This document shows, in pieces, positions 34,290 to 46,061 of a stretch of DNA of 64,000 nucleotides. The DNA lies in contig OU015670.1 of assembly GCA_907165275.2 (NCBI GenBank), forward strand, positions 151,501 to 215,500, written 5' to 3'. The translations under genes were made by a program, and so were the position numbers. The notes below the pieces were generated by a model. That model ran no database searches and had not been told where the DNA came from. It was given only the letters and a program-made list of their open reading frames with translations. Every line of letters begins with the position of its first letter. Positions within the stretch are counted from its first letter, which is position 1. The DNA is from Zygaena filipendulae. Lineage: Eukaryota > Arthropoda > Insecta > Lepidoptera > Zygaenidae.

Positions 34290-35149
34290 GTCCGACTGCC
34301 CATGCCTTGTTTTTCAGTGAATAATAACAGACTGAATCCTCGTGAAAAGATTCAGTTCAACGAGAGCCCAAGCTTTTGCTCTGTGGAAATTCTTGTAACG
34401 GGTAGCTATTGAAGTGACCAGATGAAAACATTTCGATTTGGTGGGGTGTGCCGAACTGACGGTAATTTATAGTGCTAAGAACGTGCTGACGATTACAAGA
34501 CCTGATTGTAACCAATTCTAAGTAATAAATAGCTTTTGAATTTTGAACTTTTTTAATTTTGTCGAAATTATCTGAGTAACAGTAGGTAAGATTTTTTTAT
34601 TGATTATGATAATTGGATAATAAGCCCGGAAAAATAATTGTCCTTCAAGATGGTTATTAGTTTGACTGGAGAGACCTCCATTCCGAATTTTCACAAATAA
34701 CGAGGTCATAAAAATTATTAACAACCGGCTGAATTTTTGTATGCAGCTTAGTGAATATTTGTATTTGTATCAGTGCGGTTGAAACCGCTGACACCTGCAC
34801 ACCTGCTAGTACTTCATAATTATGATTAAAAGATTTAAAAAAATGCATTTTTTCTATAATTGTGGCCTCCTAAAAAATTTCATTACTTTCTGGCCTTTCA
34901 TGACGAAATTTTGCTCACCACTGGCTTAGTTAATGAAATGGTCACATAATCCTACAAATTTAGTGGTGCATTTTCCCAGACCCACTCTTGGAAGTTGTCG
35001 ATACTCGATTTCACGGAACATTTTTAGCTAGGTACCCGTTTCGAGAATTTTCACAGAGGAAAAATTTGGGTGTCACGTCGAATTGAACCTATTCACGAAG
35101 ATTCAGCCTGTTATTAGTCACTGAAAAAACGAGGCGTGAGCTGCCGTAC
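34290..35149. mobile_element. 860 bp element with long imperfect inverted repeats
   Basis: Left end GTCCGACTGCCCATGCC... and right end (reverse) GTACGGCAGCTCACGCC... pair over about 70 bp, including TTTTTCAGTGAATAATAACAG. TA at 34288-34289 and 35150-35151 suggests a Tc1/mariner-type target. It lies 820 bp after the Lrrk stop. No open frame in it resembles a transposase. Confidence 0.6.
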
Positions 35150-35151
35150 TA

Positions 35152-36100
35152 TAAGTTCCCCATTAAAACAAGTAGACCGTACAGTCCGCATCCAAATTTT
35201 TGTAAACATACAGAGGTACCTACGTCCCAAAGTTTCTACCACCTAGAAAATATATTAATGCATAACATTTATTAATAAATAGGTCATTGTGCTCGTTTAC
35301 GTAATAATTGTAGTAGGAATTACAAAATAGAAAAGTTTGGAAGACGCTAATACATAGAGCCCCACTGCCCCATTCTTGTGTTTTCGAGCCCCGAGGCCAA
35401 CCGGTTTCGCGTATAGGTGTGGCGGGAAAAAACTATGCTTGGAATCCATTTTGGCCCCGCCCAATGACAAATGAAGCACTGAATTACCTCGGTCCGAAAT
35501 GGACTAGCGGTACAACGTACTAAACATATAGTGACAATAGCTATTTAGAATTAATTAATATTAAAACAAATGCACCACTAACCTAAAACTAAATATTTAT
35601 CATCATATAATCAGCCGGCTAAAGCCTACTTACTAAAGATTTCTTCGACAGTCGGTTCCACACTAGTCTAATAGAGCTGAATGAGTGGAACTTAGAACTT
35701 TCAAGTTCTGAGTCGCTGCTAACTAGGTACTAAATATGCGAGTTTATCTTTCTGTCTTAAGTCCCAAAGACCGTAATCTACAAGCAATATACGTCGTCCG
35801 AATGAATTTTTGACTAACTTTATATTGCTACGTACTCCTGCGAAACTTGTCTCTTCGGATTCAATGGCTTACATAAATTACACTCTGTTCAGTATTCACA
35901 GAGTAGGTATATAAATTGGGGTAGGAGATGTAAATTCTCATTATAGACGCCTTAAAAAAATCCTTAAGATACATACAGGCTACGGACTACGGTCAATCCA
36001 ATTGGGATTCGGATTCGGACCATACTATAGACACACACACGAGAAGCATTCCATTTCCAAACAAACAATATTATGACGCATTTTTTAACTTTTCTTGATT
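35152..36100. other. Intergenic DNA without a recognised gene
   Basis: AT-rich sequence between the 860 bp element and the candidate 5' UTR exon. A 60-codon minus-strand frame at 35297-35479 has no recognisable motif. No recurrent repeat was identified here. Confidence 0.5.
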
Positions 36101-36179
36101 TGTATGCATTCGCACACGATCTAACACCCATACGAGTAAAAGAGACATAGAAAAATACGTGACAGTTGACACCGCGTCG

Positions 36180-36513
36180 CGACTCGCGGCCTTGTGAATC
36201 AATTGACGTTTTATTTTACTTCTTTTGAAAACTTAGCTGTAACTTAGCACGCCGAATTGTTGAAAAAAGTTTATTAAAATAAAATCTACTTCGAAAGTCG
36301 TAAAAAGTGCCTTACGAGCGGTTTCGGACTAATTTTAACCGTCAATTGGTGTATTAATTTAATAAAAGTGTTGTGTAGTGTAGTGACGAATAACTGTTCG
36401 AGATTTTCTATTTGTTTAAAAAATTTGCATACGTTGTGACTTGTTGTTCTGTTTTAGTTTTGTTCGATGTTTATTGTGTTTTCCTACAATGGATTGTGTT
36501 TGCCCAGTTTGAG
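36180..36513 (+). promoter_or_regulatory. Candidate promoter and noncoding first exon
   Basis: Looks like an insect 5' UTR: AGTGTTGTGTAGTGTAGTGACG and a strong donor TTTGAG|GTGAGT at 36513/36514. A short ATG frame inside it (from 36467) fits no downstream acceptor I could find. Being on the + strand upstream of karst, it could be a distal noncoding first exon of that gene, but no sequence here proves which gene it belongs to. Confidence 0.35.
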
Positions 36514-36726
36514 GTGAGTTAGTCTTGTTATCTTTATTTATATTTTGATGTTTTTCGTACTATTTTCTCGTATTATTTGGGGGTTTGTGCGTTTGAAGTA
36601 GGTCATATTTCTTTAATACTTGAACTCAAAAAAACTAGTTTTCCTACTTCTATTTAAAGGAATAGAAAGTAAAGGAATATAACTTATCAAGCTTTGAATA
36701 ATATTTCAGCTCCTATTGTAAGTGAA

Positions 36727-36987
36727 ATGGACTCGGTATTTAGGAAAAATGGTTTGTTAATAGAAGCACACACTTACTATGGAATGCATAGGGACAGAGT
36801 TATCTGGGGTAAAGATATATCACCTCATTTGATGTTTAGCTCTCATTTACGTATACATTTGAAACTTGACTTGCAAGAAGCTCATGTCCCAGGCGAACAT
36901 AAAGTAACGTTGTTAGCATTGTTTAAAGTTTTGGAAATGTGCATCAGCACTCGGCTTCACTGCCTTTATGCTGTCCCGCCAGTATAA
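36727..36987 (+). CDS. Unidentified small open frame, 86 codons
   Basis: ATG at 36727, stop at 36985-36987. It follows an acceptor-like TATTTCAG at 36700-36707 and is about 190 nt after the candidate 5' UTR exon. The peptide (MDSVFRKNGLLIEAHTYYGM..., ending CLYAVPPV) has mixed composition rather than a low-complexity artefact. I do not recognise a domain, signal peptide or membrane segment. Codons are AT-rich, unlike the two identified genes. It may be a retrogene fragment, a small species-specific gene or chance. Confidence 0.25.
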   Translation: MDSVFRKNGLLIEAHTYYGMHRDRVIWGKDISPHLMFSSHLRIHLKLDLQEAHVPGEHKVTLLALFKVLEMCISTRLHCLYAVPPV

Positions 36988-37789
36988 TCCCACTAATGCT
37001 ATTATACTTCTTATAACTTTAAATTAACTTTTCTGATGCAGGGCATTATTTATATTGATTTTATTAATCTTTAATTTCTTGTGCTGACAACTTATATCAT
37101 AATCTCTTAACAAAATGGACAGAATAAGAATGTGTACCTACATTTTTAAAATTTATTTTGCGTGAAGATAATTAATTATGTTGTACCTACCTAAAGTTTT
37201 TGTTTATCATTATGTCCGTTATAAATTATGCCCTTGACTTACAAATATGATAAGGTAAAATATTATTTGCCATTTAATTAAGTATGGTCCATTGTGTGAC
37301 TAATGGGTTTGTTGTTTTCCTTGAAACATGATTAAATCTTAAACCAGTGAACATGACCAATTCTGCAACCTAACAAGAAAAAAATACATTTTTGAGTTGT
37401 TACTTGGTTCTTCTTGACATAATTTCTTATGCAACTTTGCCTCACCGCAATCTATATCTATACACAAAAATAAAATTGAAGAATCTGTTTATAATTCCAA
37501 ATGAACAGCTTATCACTACTTAAATGCATATAAACATGAAAGTAAATTATGGAACTTAAAAAAAAAAATTTTTAGGTACACTTTCTCTGTTTGTCTGTTT
37601 GTTCCAGCTTATCTCTGAAATGGCTGGGCCGATTTTAATGGGACTTTCACTGGCAAATAGCTGATGTTATATGGAGTAACTTGTTTGTATTAACATTAAT
37701 TGTTTGGGAATCAAACCCGCGACCCCAAGCATCGCATGACCATGTGTTTCTGATGTCCAGTTAGGACGAAGCCTTAATCTTAATATATA
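36988..37789. other. Intergenic DNA, mostly unique
   Basis: AT-rich. Apart from the reversed SINE fragment at 37690-37760 and a degraded Helitron-like string near 37590-37680 (TTTGTTCCAGCTTATCTCTG, TGGGCCGATTTTAATGGGAC), I see nothing coding or structured. Confidence 0.5.
37690..37760 (-). mobile_element. tRNA-derived SINE fragment, reversed
   Basis: Reverse strand reads GGGGTCGCGGGTTTGATTCCC, a good B box in a tRNA-like context. The A box is not convincing. Confidence 0.45.
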
Positions 37790-38149
37790 TAAATTACGTG
37801 TCACGTTGTTTGTCCGCAATGGACTTCTAAACTACTAAATCGATCAAGATGAAATTTGGTCACTATATTGTAATTTGGTCCAACTTAAAAGATAGGATAG
37901 TTTTTATTCCGGAATTCCCGCGGGAACTACTGAACGGATTTTGATAAAATTTTGTAACCATTTATAATATGGTCCAACTTAAAAGATTTTTATCCCGGAA
38001 TTCCCGCGGGAACTCCGGCACTAATGCGGGGAACAGCTAATCACCGTAATCTACTGTCGGGGTACAAAGAAGGACATAGAGTACTTTTTTCCCGCAACCT
38101 CCGCGGGAACTCCGAAATTACCACGGATGAAATCGCAGGGGACAGCTAG
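37790..38149 (+). mobile_element. Two Helitron copies in tandem
   Basis: The first ends with the hairpin and CTAA at 38037-38040, the second with CTAG at 38146-38149. The first contains its own doubled CCGGAATTCCCGCGGGAACT segment. They lie between the two genes. Confidence 0.55.
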
Positions 38150-38436
38150 TAATATAATAAATCTCTTCTAACTACGCCACAGTCTGAACAGATTTAAGGA
38201 ATTCGTCATACCGTATAGAGCTATTGTGTCAATATTGTACATACAATTATAATGCCTTGGTTCGTTTGTACAGGCTGATGTCACCCTTGTTGTGTCATGT
38301 TATCGTTGAAGTGTATAAAGACGTGATGCATCATCTAGAACCTATTTTATGGGTGATTTTAAAGAAAAAATGGCTCTTAGAAACTGTGATGTGGCTTGCG
38401 AAGGTGTCGGACGTCAAAACGTAGTGGTTATATGTA

Positions 38437-39135
38437 CTAGCTGTCCCACGCGGTTTCACCCGCGATAATTTCGGAGTTACCGTGGAATTGTTCCATACAA
38501 ACTTTGCCCCCCTTTTTCACGCCCTTAGGGTTATAATTTTCAAAAATCCTTTCTTATCAGATGCCTACGTCTTACAAAAAACACTCCTCCAAGCTTCAGA
38601 TCTCTACGATCAGCGGTTTAGGCTGTGCGTTGATCCGTCAGTCAATCATTTAGAACAAAGAATTTTATATTATGTATAGACTAGCTGTGCCCCGGAGTTT
38701 CACCCGCGTGAGTTACGGAATTCCCGCAGGAACTATTTGTTTCTAAAATAAAAGTAGCCTAAGTTACTTGTTATAACATAAGCTATCTGCCGATGAAAGT
38801 CTCGTTAAAATCGGTCCAGCTGTGTCAGAGATTCGCGGGAACAAACATACCTACAGATAGACAGAGAAAAAATTTAAAAATGATCTTTGCGTGTAAGTAC
38901 CGTATTTACTTTTATATGCATTCAGGGAAAAGCTTTTAATTTGGATTTACAAACAGACACTTCAATTTTATTTATGTACTAGCTGTGCCCCGCGGTTTCA
39001 CCCGCGGTAATTTCGGAGTTCCCGCAGGAATTCCGGCATAAAAAGTACCCTATGTCCTTTTCTGTACCCCTGACAACGTGCATGCCAAATATCCAAATCC
39101 GTGATTGAGTAAACGTATGCGAGGATAAGATAAGA
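38437..39135 (-). mobile_element. Head-to-tail array of three Helitrons of different subtypes
   Basis: Three minus-strand copies follow one another with no gap: CTAG at 38437-38440, 38681-38684 and 38979-38982. Each belongs to a different subtype (long B, C and the standard form). Such abutting arrays are known for Helitrons and fit insertion next to an existing 5' end. Confidence 0.65.
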
Positions 39136-39340
39136 TGCGCATTTTTATCCGACTTGCTTCAAATTTATCGTCACTGCTCAGCTCCTATGCCTATAACCTG
39201 CCCAGAAGTATGGACTACAATCGTACCAAGTTTGGTTAAAATCCCTTCTGTAGTTTTTGACCCATGCGTGCACATACAGACAGACAGACAGACAAAAAAT
39301 TTACTGATTGCATTTTTGGCATCAGTATCGATAACCATTC

Positions 39341-40032
39341 ATCCTCCAATATTATAGTAGAGCGGCGGAGACCAGATTTTGTAAAATCTCGTCGGTATCT
39401 CTTATGTATACCTACAACAGGTATGGATGTGTTCAGAGCGTTGTGTAGATTACGAAACTGCTTGTTGTAATGTTTTTTAGTGGTGGAGGGGATAGCAGTG
39501 ACGTCATAAACATGGCCGCCAACGGTTTTTGTTTTTGTTAATTACATCGCACCTATTAGGTCTATTTGCTTGTGTGTGGTGTCATTTGAAAGCTTATTAA
39601 ATGTTCTTTAATTTATTTCCCGACATCTAAAGCGTATCTATTATATTTAAAAAAATATTTGACAAAATATGATTTTTTTTTAAGCGATTTCAAAAATATT
39701 CTCTTTTTACTGAGAAACCGCTACACTTACGGTAAATTTGTTTAATATAAAAATTAAGTAGAATTTTATCACCTATTTAAAAATGCCAGTTTCATTAAAA
39801 TAGGACTTAAAACAACTGAGATATGTCTCATTTTGTGGCGCAAGGAGCAAGGTTTTGTATCGTAATCTTATAGAACTGCTGTGCGTTTGTCGCGCTAAAA
39901 CTCGTAAATGGCTCGACCGACGTGAATATTTCTTTTTTTATTGGGTTTTTAACTACCAGGAAAAGGTTTGTATTAAAGAAAATTGGGAGTTCCTGCGGGA
40001 ATTCCGAATCTGAAACCGTTGGGCACAGCTAG
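39341..40032 (+). mobile_element. Long Helitron subtype, + arm of an inverted pair
   Basis: About 690 bp ending GGCACAGCTAG (CTAG 40029-40032). Almost the whole length is repeated in reverse complement at 41787-42487, including TAGCGGTTTCTCAGTAAAAA and the ACAAACAGACAGAC-free core around GACATCTAAAGCGTATC. It is non-coding. The two arms are separated by about 1.75 kb and could pair. Confidence 0.7.
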
Positions 40033-40181
40033 TTACGTCACATAAATATTACTAATTCATGCTGTTAACCAGAAGTGCTTTCTTCATAGTACTGCCTTAA
40101 ATAAATTATAAATTGTAGTTGCAATTGTGCTGTGTTAATAGTGAACAATCAAAACAATAAGTACTGTTATAAAATAATAGC

Positions 40182-40430
40182 TGTCCCACGTGGTCACACT
40201 GCACCCGCGAGAACTCCGAAATTCCCGCGGAATTGTTTCATACAAATTTTGCAACCCCTTTTAGTCCCTTTAGGGTTCAAATTTTTAAAAATCCTTTGTT
40301 ATCGAATGCCTAATGCCTATGTCGTAAAAAGAACACACCTTCCAAGTTTCAGGTCTCTACTATCAGCGGTTCAGACTTTGCGTTGATCCGTCAGTCAATC
40401 ATTTAGGACATGGCAGGCATTTTATATAAT
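40182..40430 (-). mobile_element. Helitron subtype B copy
   Basis: Starts AGCTGTCCCACGTGGT and contains CTATCAGCGGTTCAGACT and TCAATCATTTAGGACA. It matches 38437-38682 over its length. Confidence 0.55.
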
Positions 40431-41522
40431 ATTTGTTAGTATAAAATAAGCTAAAATTCATTATTTAACTATCTCGAACACAAAAATTGTATTGATTGAA
40501 ACAAATCTCATCTCCAAAAGGACTTGCAAACATTCCTGTTCCTTCCTGACATACAGCCGCATTTTGCTGTACGACAACCAGCACTAATTACTGTTTTCAC
40601 CGACATCCCATACGTTTACGGGATCCCCTAAGCGTTGTTTTGTGACCATTAGAAGATTGTTTCTGTTTCTTCACTAACTTTACTAACTTTTGCCGCTTGA
40701 TCGGAAATATGTTATGAAAGAAATTCATTAAGATTTAATTTATTGACCGAAAAATATAAAGATATTCGTAACCGTACGATAATTACTATCGTTAACATAC
40801 GATAATTTGTGCCTCGTGATCGTACACATTTATGACAAAAACTAACTAGAAGATATGTCTAAATAGTCATAATCCTGATAAGTAATGGTTAACTGATAAT
40901 TTTACGCCCCTGGTACTCTGGTTGATATAATAATAAGCTCGCTTCAGGTTGCCGACACTAGTCCCATTTTGTTGGAAAAGGAGTAGTAGCGCCCGTTATC
41001 TTATATTCCACAGGAGTAATAGACGGACTCCTCTTGTCTCTTATCCCGGATTTTATGAATGTTCAAAAAGCACATGCGGTTTTCACATTTATCTCGTTTT
41101 GATTGCGATTATTCTTCAAAAAAATTTCCACAAAATCATCAAAATTTTTGGTAGTTTTTGGTTTACCTACGAGTATATTTTGAATTAGCGCCTGACCGTC
41201 AATTAATTTTGCAGTTTTGGGCTTAGAGGATCCAGAATCCAAAGAACTCAGTGTTTCTCCCTTCTCGTGTAAAATAAGCTAAAACTGAGTTTGTGCATTG
41301 TCGAAGCCATCCGTTCGGAATTTCGTATTGAATAGAGCAGTGGGCGAATCCCTTAACTAATTTTTCAAAATTGTTTTCAGGTCCAGGTTTCGTCCATTTT
41401 TTGATGATTAAATAATAAGTTTTGGCTTATATTTTTATAACAGTACCTAACTTATTGTTTTGACTGTTCAGTCTTGACATAGCACACACGCAACTTATAT
41501 GTAGGTATTTAATAATTTACTA
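40431..41522. other. Intergenic DNA between Helitron copies
   Basis: AT-rich sequence between the arms of the 39341/41787 inverted pair. A 79-codon + frame at 40949-41188 (ending GSFWFTYEYILN) has no recognisable motif. Nothing else supported. Confidence 0.45.
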
Positions 41523-41705
41523 TCTGCTCCCGGTTAGCGGTTTCACTCGCGGTAATTTCGGAGTTCCCAGGGGAATTCCGCAATAAAATGTACCCCTTAA
41601 AACGTGTATATGCAAAATTTCGTGGTTATTGGTTGAGCCGTTATGGCCGTAACAAACAAACAAACACACAAACTCACTTTCGCATTTATAATAGTGAGGA
41701 TTTAG
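41523..41705 (-). mobile_element. Helitron copy, degraded 3' end
   Basis: Contains GCGGTTTCACTCGCGGTAAT, a weakened CCCAGGGGAATTCCG and AACAAACAAACAAACACAC, and ends ATTTATAATAGTGAGGA. The CTAG is lost. Confidence 0.55.
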
Positions 41706-41786
41706 GGCAGCATTATGAAGAAAGCACGTTTGGTTAACAGCATGATATAGTAAGATTTATGTGACATATTTTTACATTACATTACA

Positions 41787-42487
41787 TTAGCTGTGCCCCA
41801 TGGTTTCACCCCCGTGAATTTCGGAATTCCCGCAGGAACTCCCAATTTTCTTTAACACAAACCTTCTCCTGGTAGTTAAAAACCCAATAAAAAAAGAAAT
41901 ATTCACGTCGGTCGAGCCATTTGCGAGTTTTAGCGCGACAAACTAACAGCAGTTCTATAAGATTACGATACAAAACCTTGCTCCTTGCGCCACAAAATGA
42001 GACATATCTCAGTTGTTTTAAGTCCTATTTTAATAAAACTGGCATTTTTAAATAGGTAATAAGATTCTACTTAATTTTTATATTAAACAAATTTACCGTA
42101 AGTGTAGCGGTTTCTCAGTAAAAAGAGAATATTTTTGAAATCGCTTAAAAAAAAATCATATTTTGTCAAATATTTTTTTAAATATAATAGATACGCTTTA
42201 GATGTCGGGAAATAAATTAAAGAACATTTAATAAGCTTTCAAATGACACCATACACAATCAGATAGACCTAATAGGTGCGATGTAATTAACAAAAACAAA
42301 AACCGTTGGCGGCCATGTTTATAACGTCACTGCTATCCCCTCCACCACTAAAAAACATTACAACAAGCAGTTTCGTAATCTACACAACGCTCTCTGAACA
42401 CATCCATACCTGTTGTAGGTATACATAAGAGATACCGACGAGATTCGGTTTAGAGAAGGAATTTTCTCAGTTCGCCGCTCTACTATT
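41787..42487 (-). mobile_element. Long Helitron subtype, - arm of an inverted pair
   Basis: Reverse-complement partner of 39341-40032, highly similar along its length. The terminal CTAG reads TTAG. Part of the same subtype (the GTGCCCC head, CTTTAACACAAAC and the GAGCCATTTGCGAGTTTTAG string) also flanks the mariner MITE at 14214-14543. Confidence 0.7.
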
Positions 42488-42652
42488 AATTTTGAATATA
42501 ATATATTCAATGTACAGAATTGACCTCTACAGTTTTATTATAAGTATACATTTTAGATTATACTCTGTGATCTGCAAAAAGAAAAAATACGTGTCCAATA
42601 TTTTTTATTAATCTTATAAGACGAACTAAAAAAAAATTTAGTCAACATGCCA

Positions 42653-44149
42653 TGCAGGCAGAAAATTCGGTGCCCAATTCACATTTTCGCGAAACATCTT
42701 TCCTTAAGTGGCATGTGGACGCAAGCATGGAGTGTGGAGGCACCGATGGTTATATTCGACTTCCACGATGGCTGAACGTTATCCCGACTCCGCAACCGGT
42801 TTCTGTCGACCAAACCTGACTATCTTCGCAGCCAGTTCTTGAAGACAAAAACTGTGGTGGTTCTATTCTATCTATTACTCTATGAATCTCTGGGGCAATT
42901 TAATCACATTACATTCTCTGTGTTTTCACTCTATTATCTATCTAAAATGCATAATGCAACGAAAACAATGAAAGAGTGGATGTTTGTATGTTAGTTGCTT
43001 AATCACGCCTAAGACGTAGCTAAACGTATTTGGATCCGCGCGCTGATTGGATGAATTATTTTATCCCAGTGAAATCACGAGGAACCAGTAAAATATAACA
43101 ACATTACAATTGAGCCAAAAAGGACGAAATGACAGATTACAGCCAACAAACCAATTTGCAGCCATTACGAGTATAATGCCAACGAAGGACCATTTGGATA
43201 CAATTGAAATAGCCGACGACAAAGCTCGTCGTTTTCAAATTAAATGGGGTTATTATCAATAATATTATAAATTAAAGAAAGCCAACGAAGTTATTATCGT
43301 CCAAATGCCACGTAGTCAATTCGATATCGATCGATGTCGGTCCACGAAAATTTCGTGACCGGTCCGACAATCACGGTTTGATATTTAGTGTATCTTACGT
43401 CTATGTCTTTTCTTTCATTCGCGACGGTCGTCCGCGCTCCTTGGGTACGGCCACAGACATCAAATACTTATACAACGTGTTAATGAATTAACTGAAAACT
43501 AGAAAGTATTTTGCTCAGAATCAACTAGCGAATCGATCGCACTATGTTTTAATATAGGTTATATTTTTTTAATTTTTATCAGCCCATGTCTAAATTATTT
43601 ATAATACAATATTTGGCGCGTACGCCGCCCGCAGCAAAAAAATTCGAACCTGTAGGTGTGCGCGTAGCACTTGAAATTTCATAGCACTTGAATTTTCAGA
43701 TAGGTCACCTCCAAACTAATGTTGAATAACTTTTAAAGCATACATTTTTTGACATAAAACATATTTTAATCTTATTATTGTTTATTTTTTTAAATGGGGT
43801 GTATCAGGTTTTTAGTGTTCATTCATTAACACGTTGTATATTGATGTGTGGTTACAATGAGCCCGTTCACGAACGATTGTGAACAGCGCAGGCACATACC
43901 GATATTTGATCGTATTACTGCGTAACAAATTGTGGTAACATAACTCTATCCGTGATAGAATGCGGCGTGTGAGGCGGCGGCGGTACGTGACGCGCGCGCT
44001 GTGGCGGGAAAAACAAACATGGCCGCCTAAATATGGTGGACTCGGACGCCAACTTACGAATTTACACCTTTGATCCTTTAGCACCTGTATTTTACGGAAG
44101 AACCTGTGTACATATAGCTAGCTATTACCTGCGGCTCCGCTTTTGAAAT
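42653..44149. other. Intergenic DNA without a recognised gene
   Basis: Mostly AT-rich. The minus-strand 90-codon frame at 43812-44084 begins in a GC-richer patch (43960-44010) but shows no domain. The two patches around 42700-42850 and 43300-43450 have more balanced composition but only short, interrupted frames. Confidence 0.45.
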
Positions 44150-44400
44150 TTGGAAGAGCTCTTGTGCCAAAGAGTTGCAAAGCTTAAGTGGCAGAGTGTG
44201 AACATTGCTCGTAGAACTGACGGCCGAAGAGGTACAAAAGCTCTCGAGTGCTTACTGCGTTGACATGAAGCTGTGTCAACAAATCTGCCGCGAGATGTAG
44301 CGACAAGCTGGTGAAGGTTGCGCGGCTTGGCTGAATGGGAACAGGGCAGCAGCAGTCCCCGTGAAGATCCTTAGGGAAGGTCCTTGATCAGCAATAGATT
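44150..44400 (+). pseudogene. Decayed RTE-type LINE reverse-transcriptase tail
   Basis: The strings AGAGTTGCAAAGCTTAAGTG, TTGCTCGTAGAACTGACGGC, AGCTGGTGAAGGTTGCGCGG and GGAAGGTCCTTGATCAGCAA follow, in order, the conserved end of lepidopteran RTE elements (LQSLKW..HIAR..RTDGR..LVKVAG..GEAFVQQW). Several stops and frameshifts interrupt the reading frame, so it is an old dead copy. Confidence 0.6.
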
Positions 44401-45499
44401 ATTAACTGACATGAGTATAGTGGTTACTTTAAGCCCAACCTTTTGTTTTTCCTTAGATGTTTACAACAATAGGAGCACAATTAATATACTTACAATGTAC
44501 ATACATACTAATTTATTTCCATACGTATGTAAAAGTACCCTATGTCGTTTTCTGTATCGCTGACAACGTGTACATGCAAAATTTCATGATGATCCGTTGA
44601 GCCGCTGAGGCGTGGAAGTGTAACAAACAAACAAACGAACTCACTTTGGCATTTATATAATTAAAAAAAAATGACAAGCTACAATTATAGATTTATTCAA
44701 TAAGACCAACAGCGCAGCTAAAAGTTGTTTTAATTAAGTACACCTATATAGGTCCTTAATTAACAATGTAAAAAAATAATTTGAAGTTACAAATACAAAA
44801 GTAACACAAGGCGGGTAGCCTGAACCGAAATTACAAGTTCCTGTACTTGAATGAAAAAAATTATCGCATTTACTTTCGCAATTATTGAAAATAATTATCT
44901 TTAAAGATTTTAAATACCTAATTATTTTAAAGAAATCCATGGAATGAAACATAAAATACGGTAAATAAAAGTCAGCCTACAATCTTTTGTGTCCCTAGCA
45001 TGCGTAAAATTAAAACCGCTTATCACAGTTGGTGATTTAATACTTAATAATTATGCAATATGTTGAAAAAATTTAAACTCCCTACACCATATCAATGCCC
45101 TACACACAACTCAACTGATCCCCCGTAGCATTTGATTAAAGAAATTGGTACAGGGGTGAAATAGTAAGGGGAGGAAAGTGGGGGGAGTGCAGTCAAGTCC
45201 TTGAAAGCCACGACCTCGCTGCTCCTAGCGCCGCGTAGCCAGCGAACACAAGTCTTATCGCCCCCATTATCTGTATCAGTAATTAGCTAACTAATTACAC
45301 GCAAAACATTTGAACAGCGATTCCACAAGGTGAGACGGTCGGTCGGGAGGTATTCTCTACACTCAAAATAACAGATAGAAGGGACATCGTCTTAGTTTAA
45401 AATGTTGTGTGCAAAGGAAGTTGCAACGGTAGGGCGCCTGCCCCGCCTACATGTCCTCTCTAGTTAATTTATTTGCTCTGTGCTCTACACTATCAATAA

Positions 45500-45697
45500 T
45501 CCTAACTAATATTATGAATTCAAATGTGAGTTTGTTCGTTACGCTTTCATGCCTTAACGGCTCATCCGATCGACATGAAATTTTGCATAATATACACGCT
45601 GTCATGGGGTACAGAAAAAGACATAAGGTTCTCTTTATTCCGGAATTTCCGCGGGATCTCCGAAATTAACGGGGGTGAAACCTCGAGGAACAGCTAG
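45500..45697 (+). mobile_element. Helitron copy 150 bp before the candidate kst exon
   Basis: Starts TCCTAACTAATATTATGAAT at 45500 and ends with CTAG at 45694-45697. It is nearly complete. It sits just upstream of the candidate alternative first exon at 45842, in what would be that exon's promoter region. Confidence 0.65.
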
Positions 45698-45841
45698 TAT
45701 GATTATAATTGTATAAGTACGTACGTAGGTACTAACGTATAGGTACATAATTTAACTCACGTGATTTCAATGCGACAGTTGTACAGTTATCGCGAGCGTA
45801 ATCAATAATTACGATTAAACAAACTTGTAATAACGTCAAGG

Positions 45842-45995
45842 ATGAAGAGAATATTCCGCAGATACATTAGGGGACATGGGACATACCCACACGACTCCCT
45901 CGCTTATGTAGGAGTTGTAGGACAGACCACACAAGTTGTCCCTCCAAGCACGCCGCAGTCGAGCGCTAGTACTACGCCAACAGAAGCTAATGCGA
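45842..45995 (+). CDS. kst: Candidate alternative first coding exon of karst
   Basis: ATG at 45842 with an in-frame TAA upstream at 45806-45808. It encodes about 51 residues starting MKRIFRRYIRGHGTYPHDSL and ending in a Ser/Thr/Pro-rich stretch (VVPPSTPQSSASTTPTEANA), then a donor GCGA|GTATGT at 45995/45996. The exon ends after the first base of a codon, exactly the phase of the karst exon 2 acceptor at 62757. Codon use is balanced, unlike the surrounding AT-rich DNA. It is basic at the start and lacks a signal peptide. Splicing over about 16.8 kb is inferred from phase only; it could also be a first exon of another gene or a chance frame. Confidence 0.4.
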
Positions 45996-46061
45996 GTATG
46001 TTGAAGTACCTACTTAGTACATATTTAGACCCTTATAGAAGAGATTCAAATCAATCAAACG

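Noticed and set aside
43812..44084. 90-codon minus-strand frame
   Set aside because: Composition shifts midway and no motif is present; likely chance.
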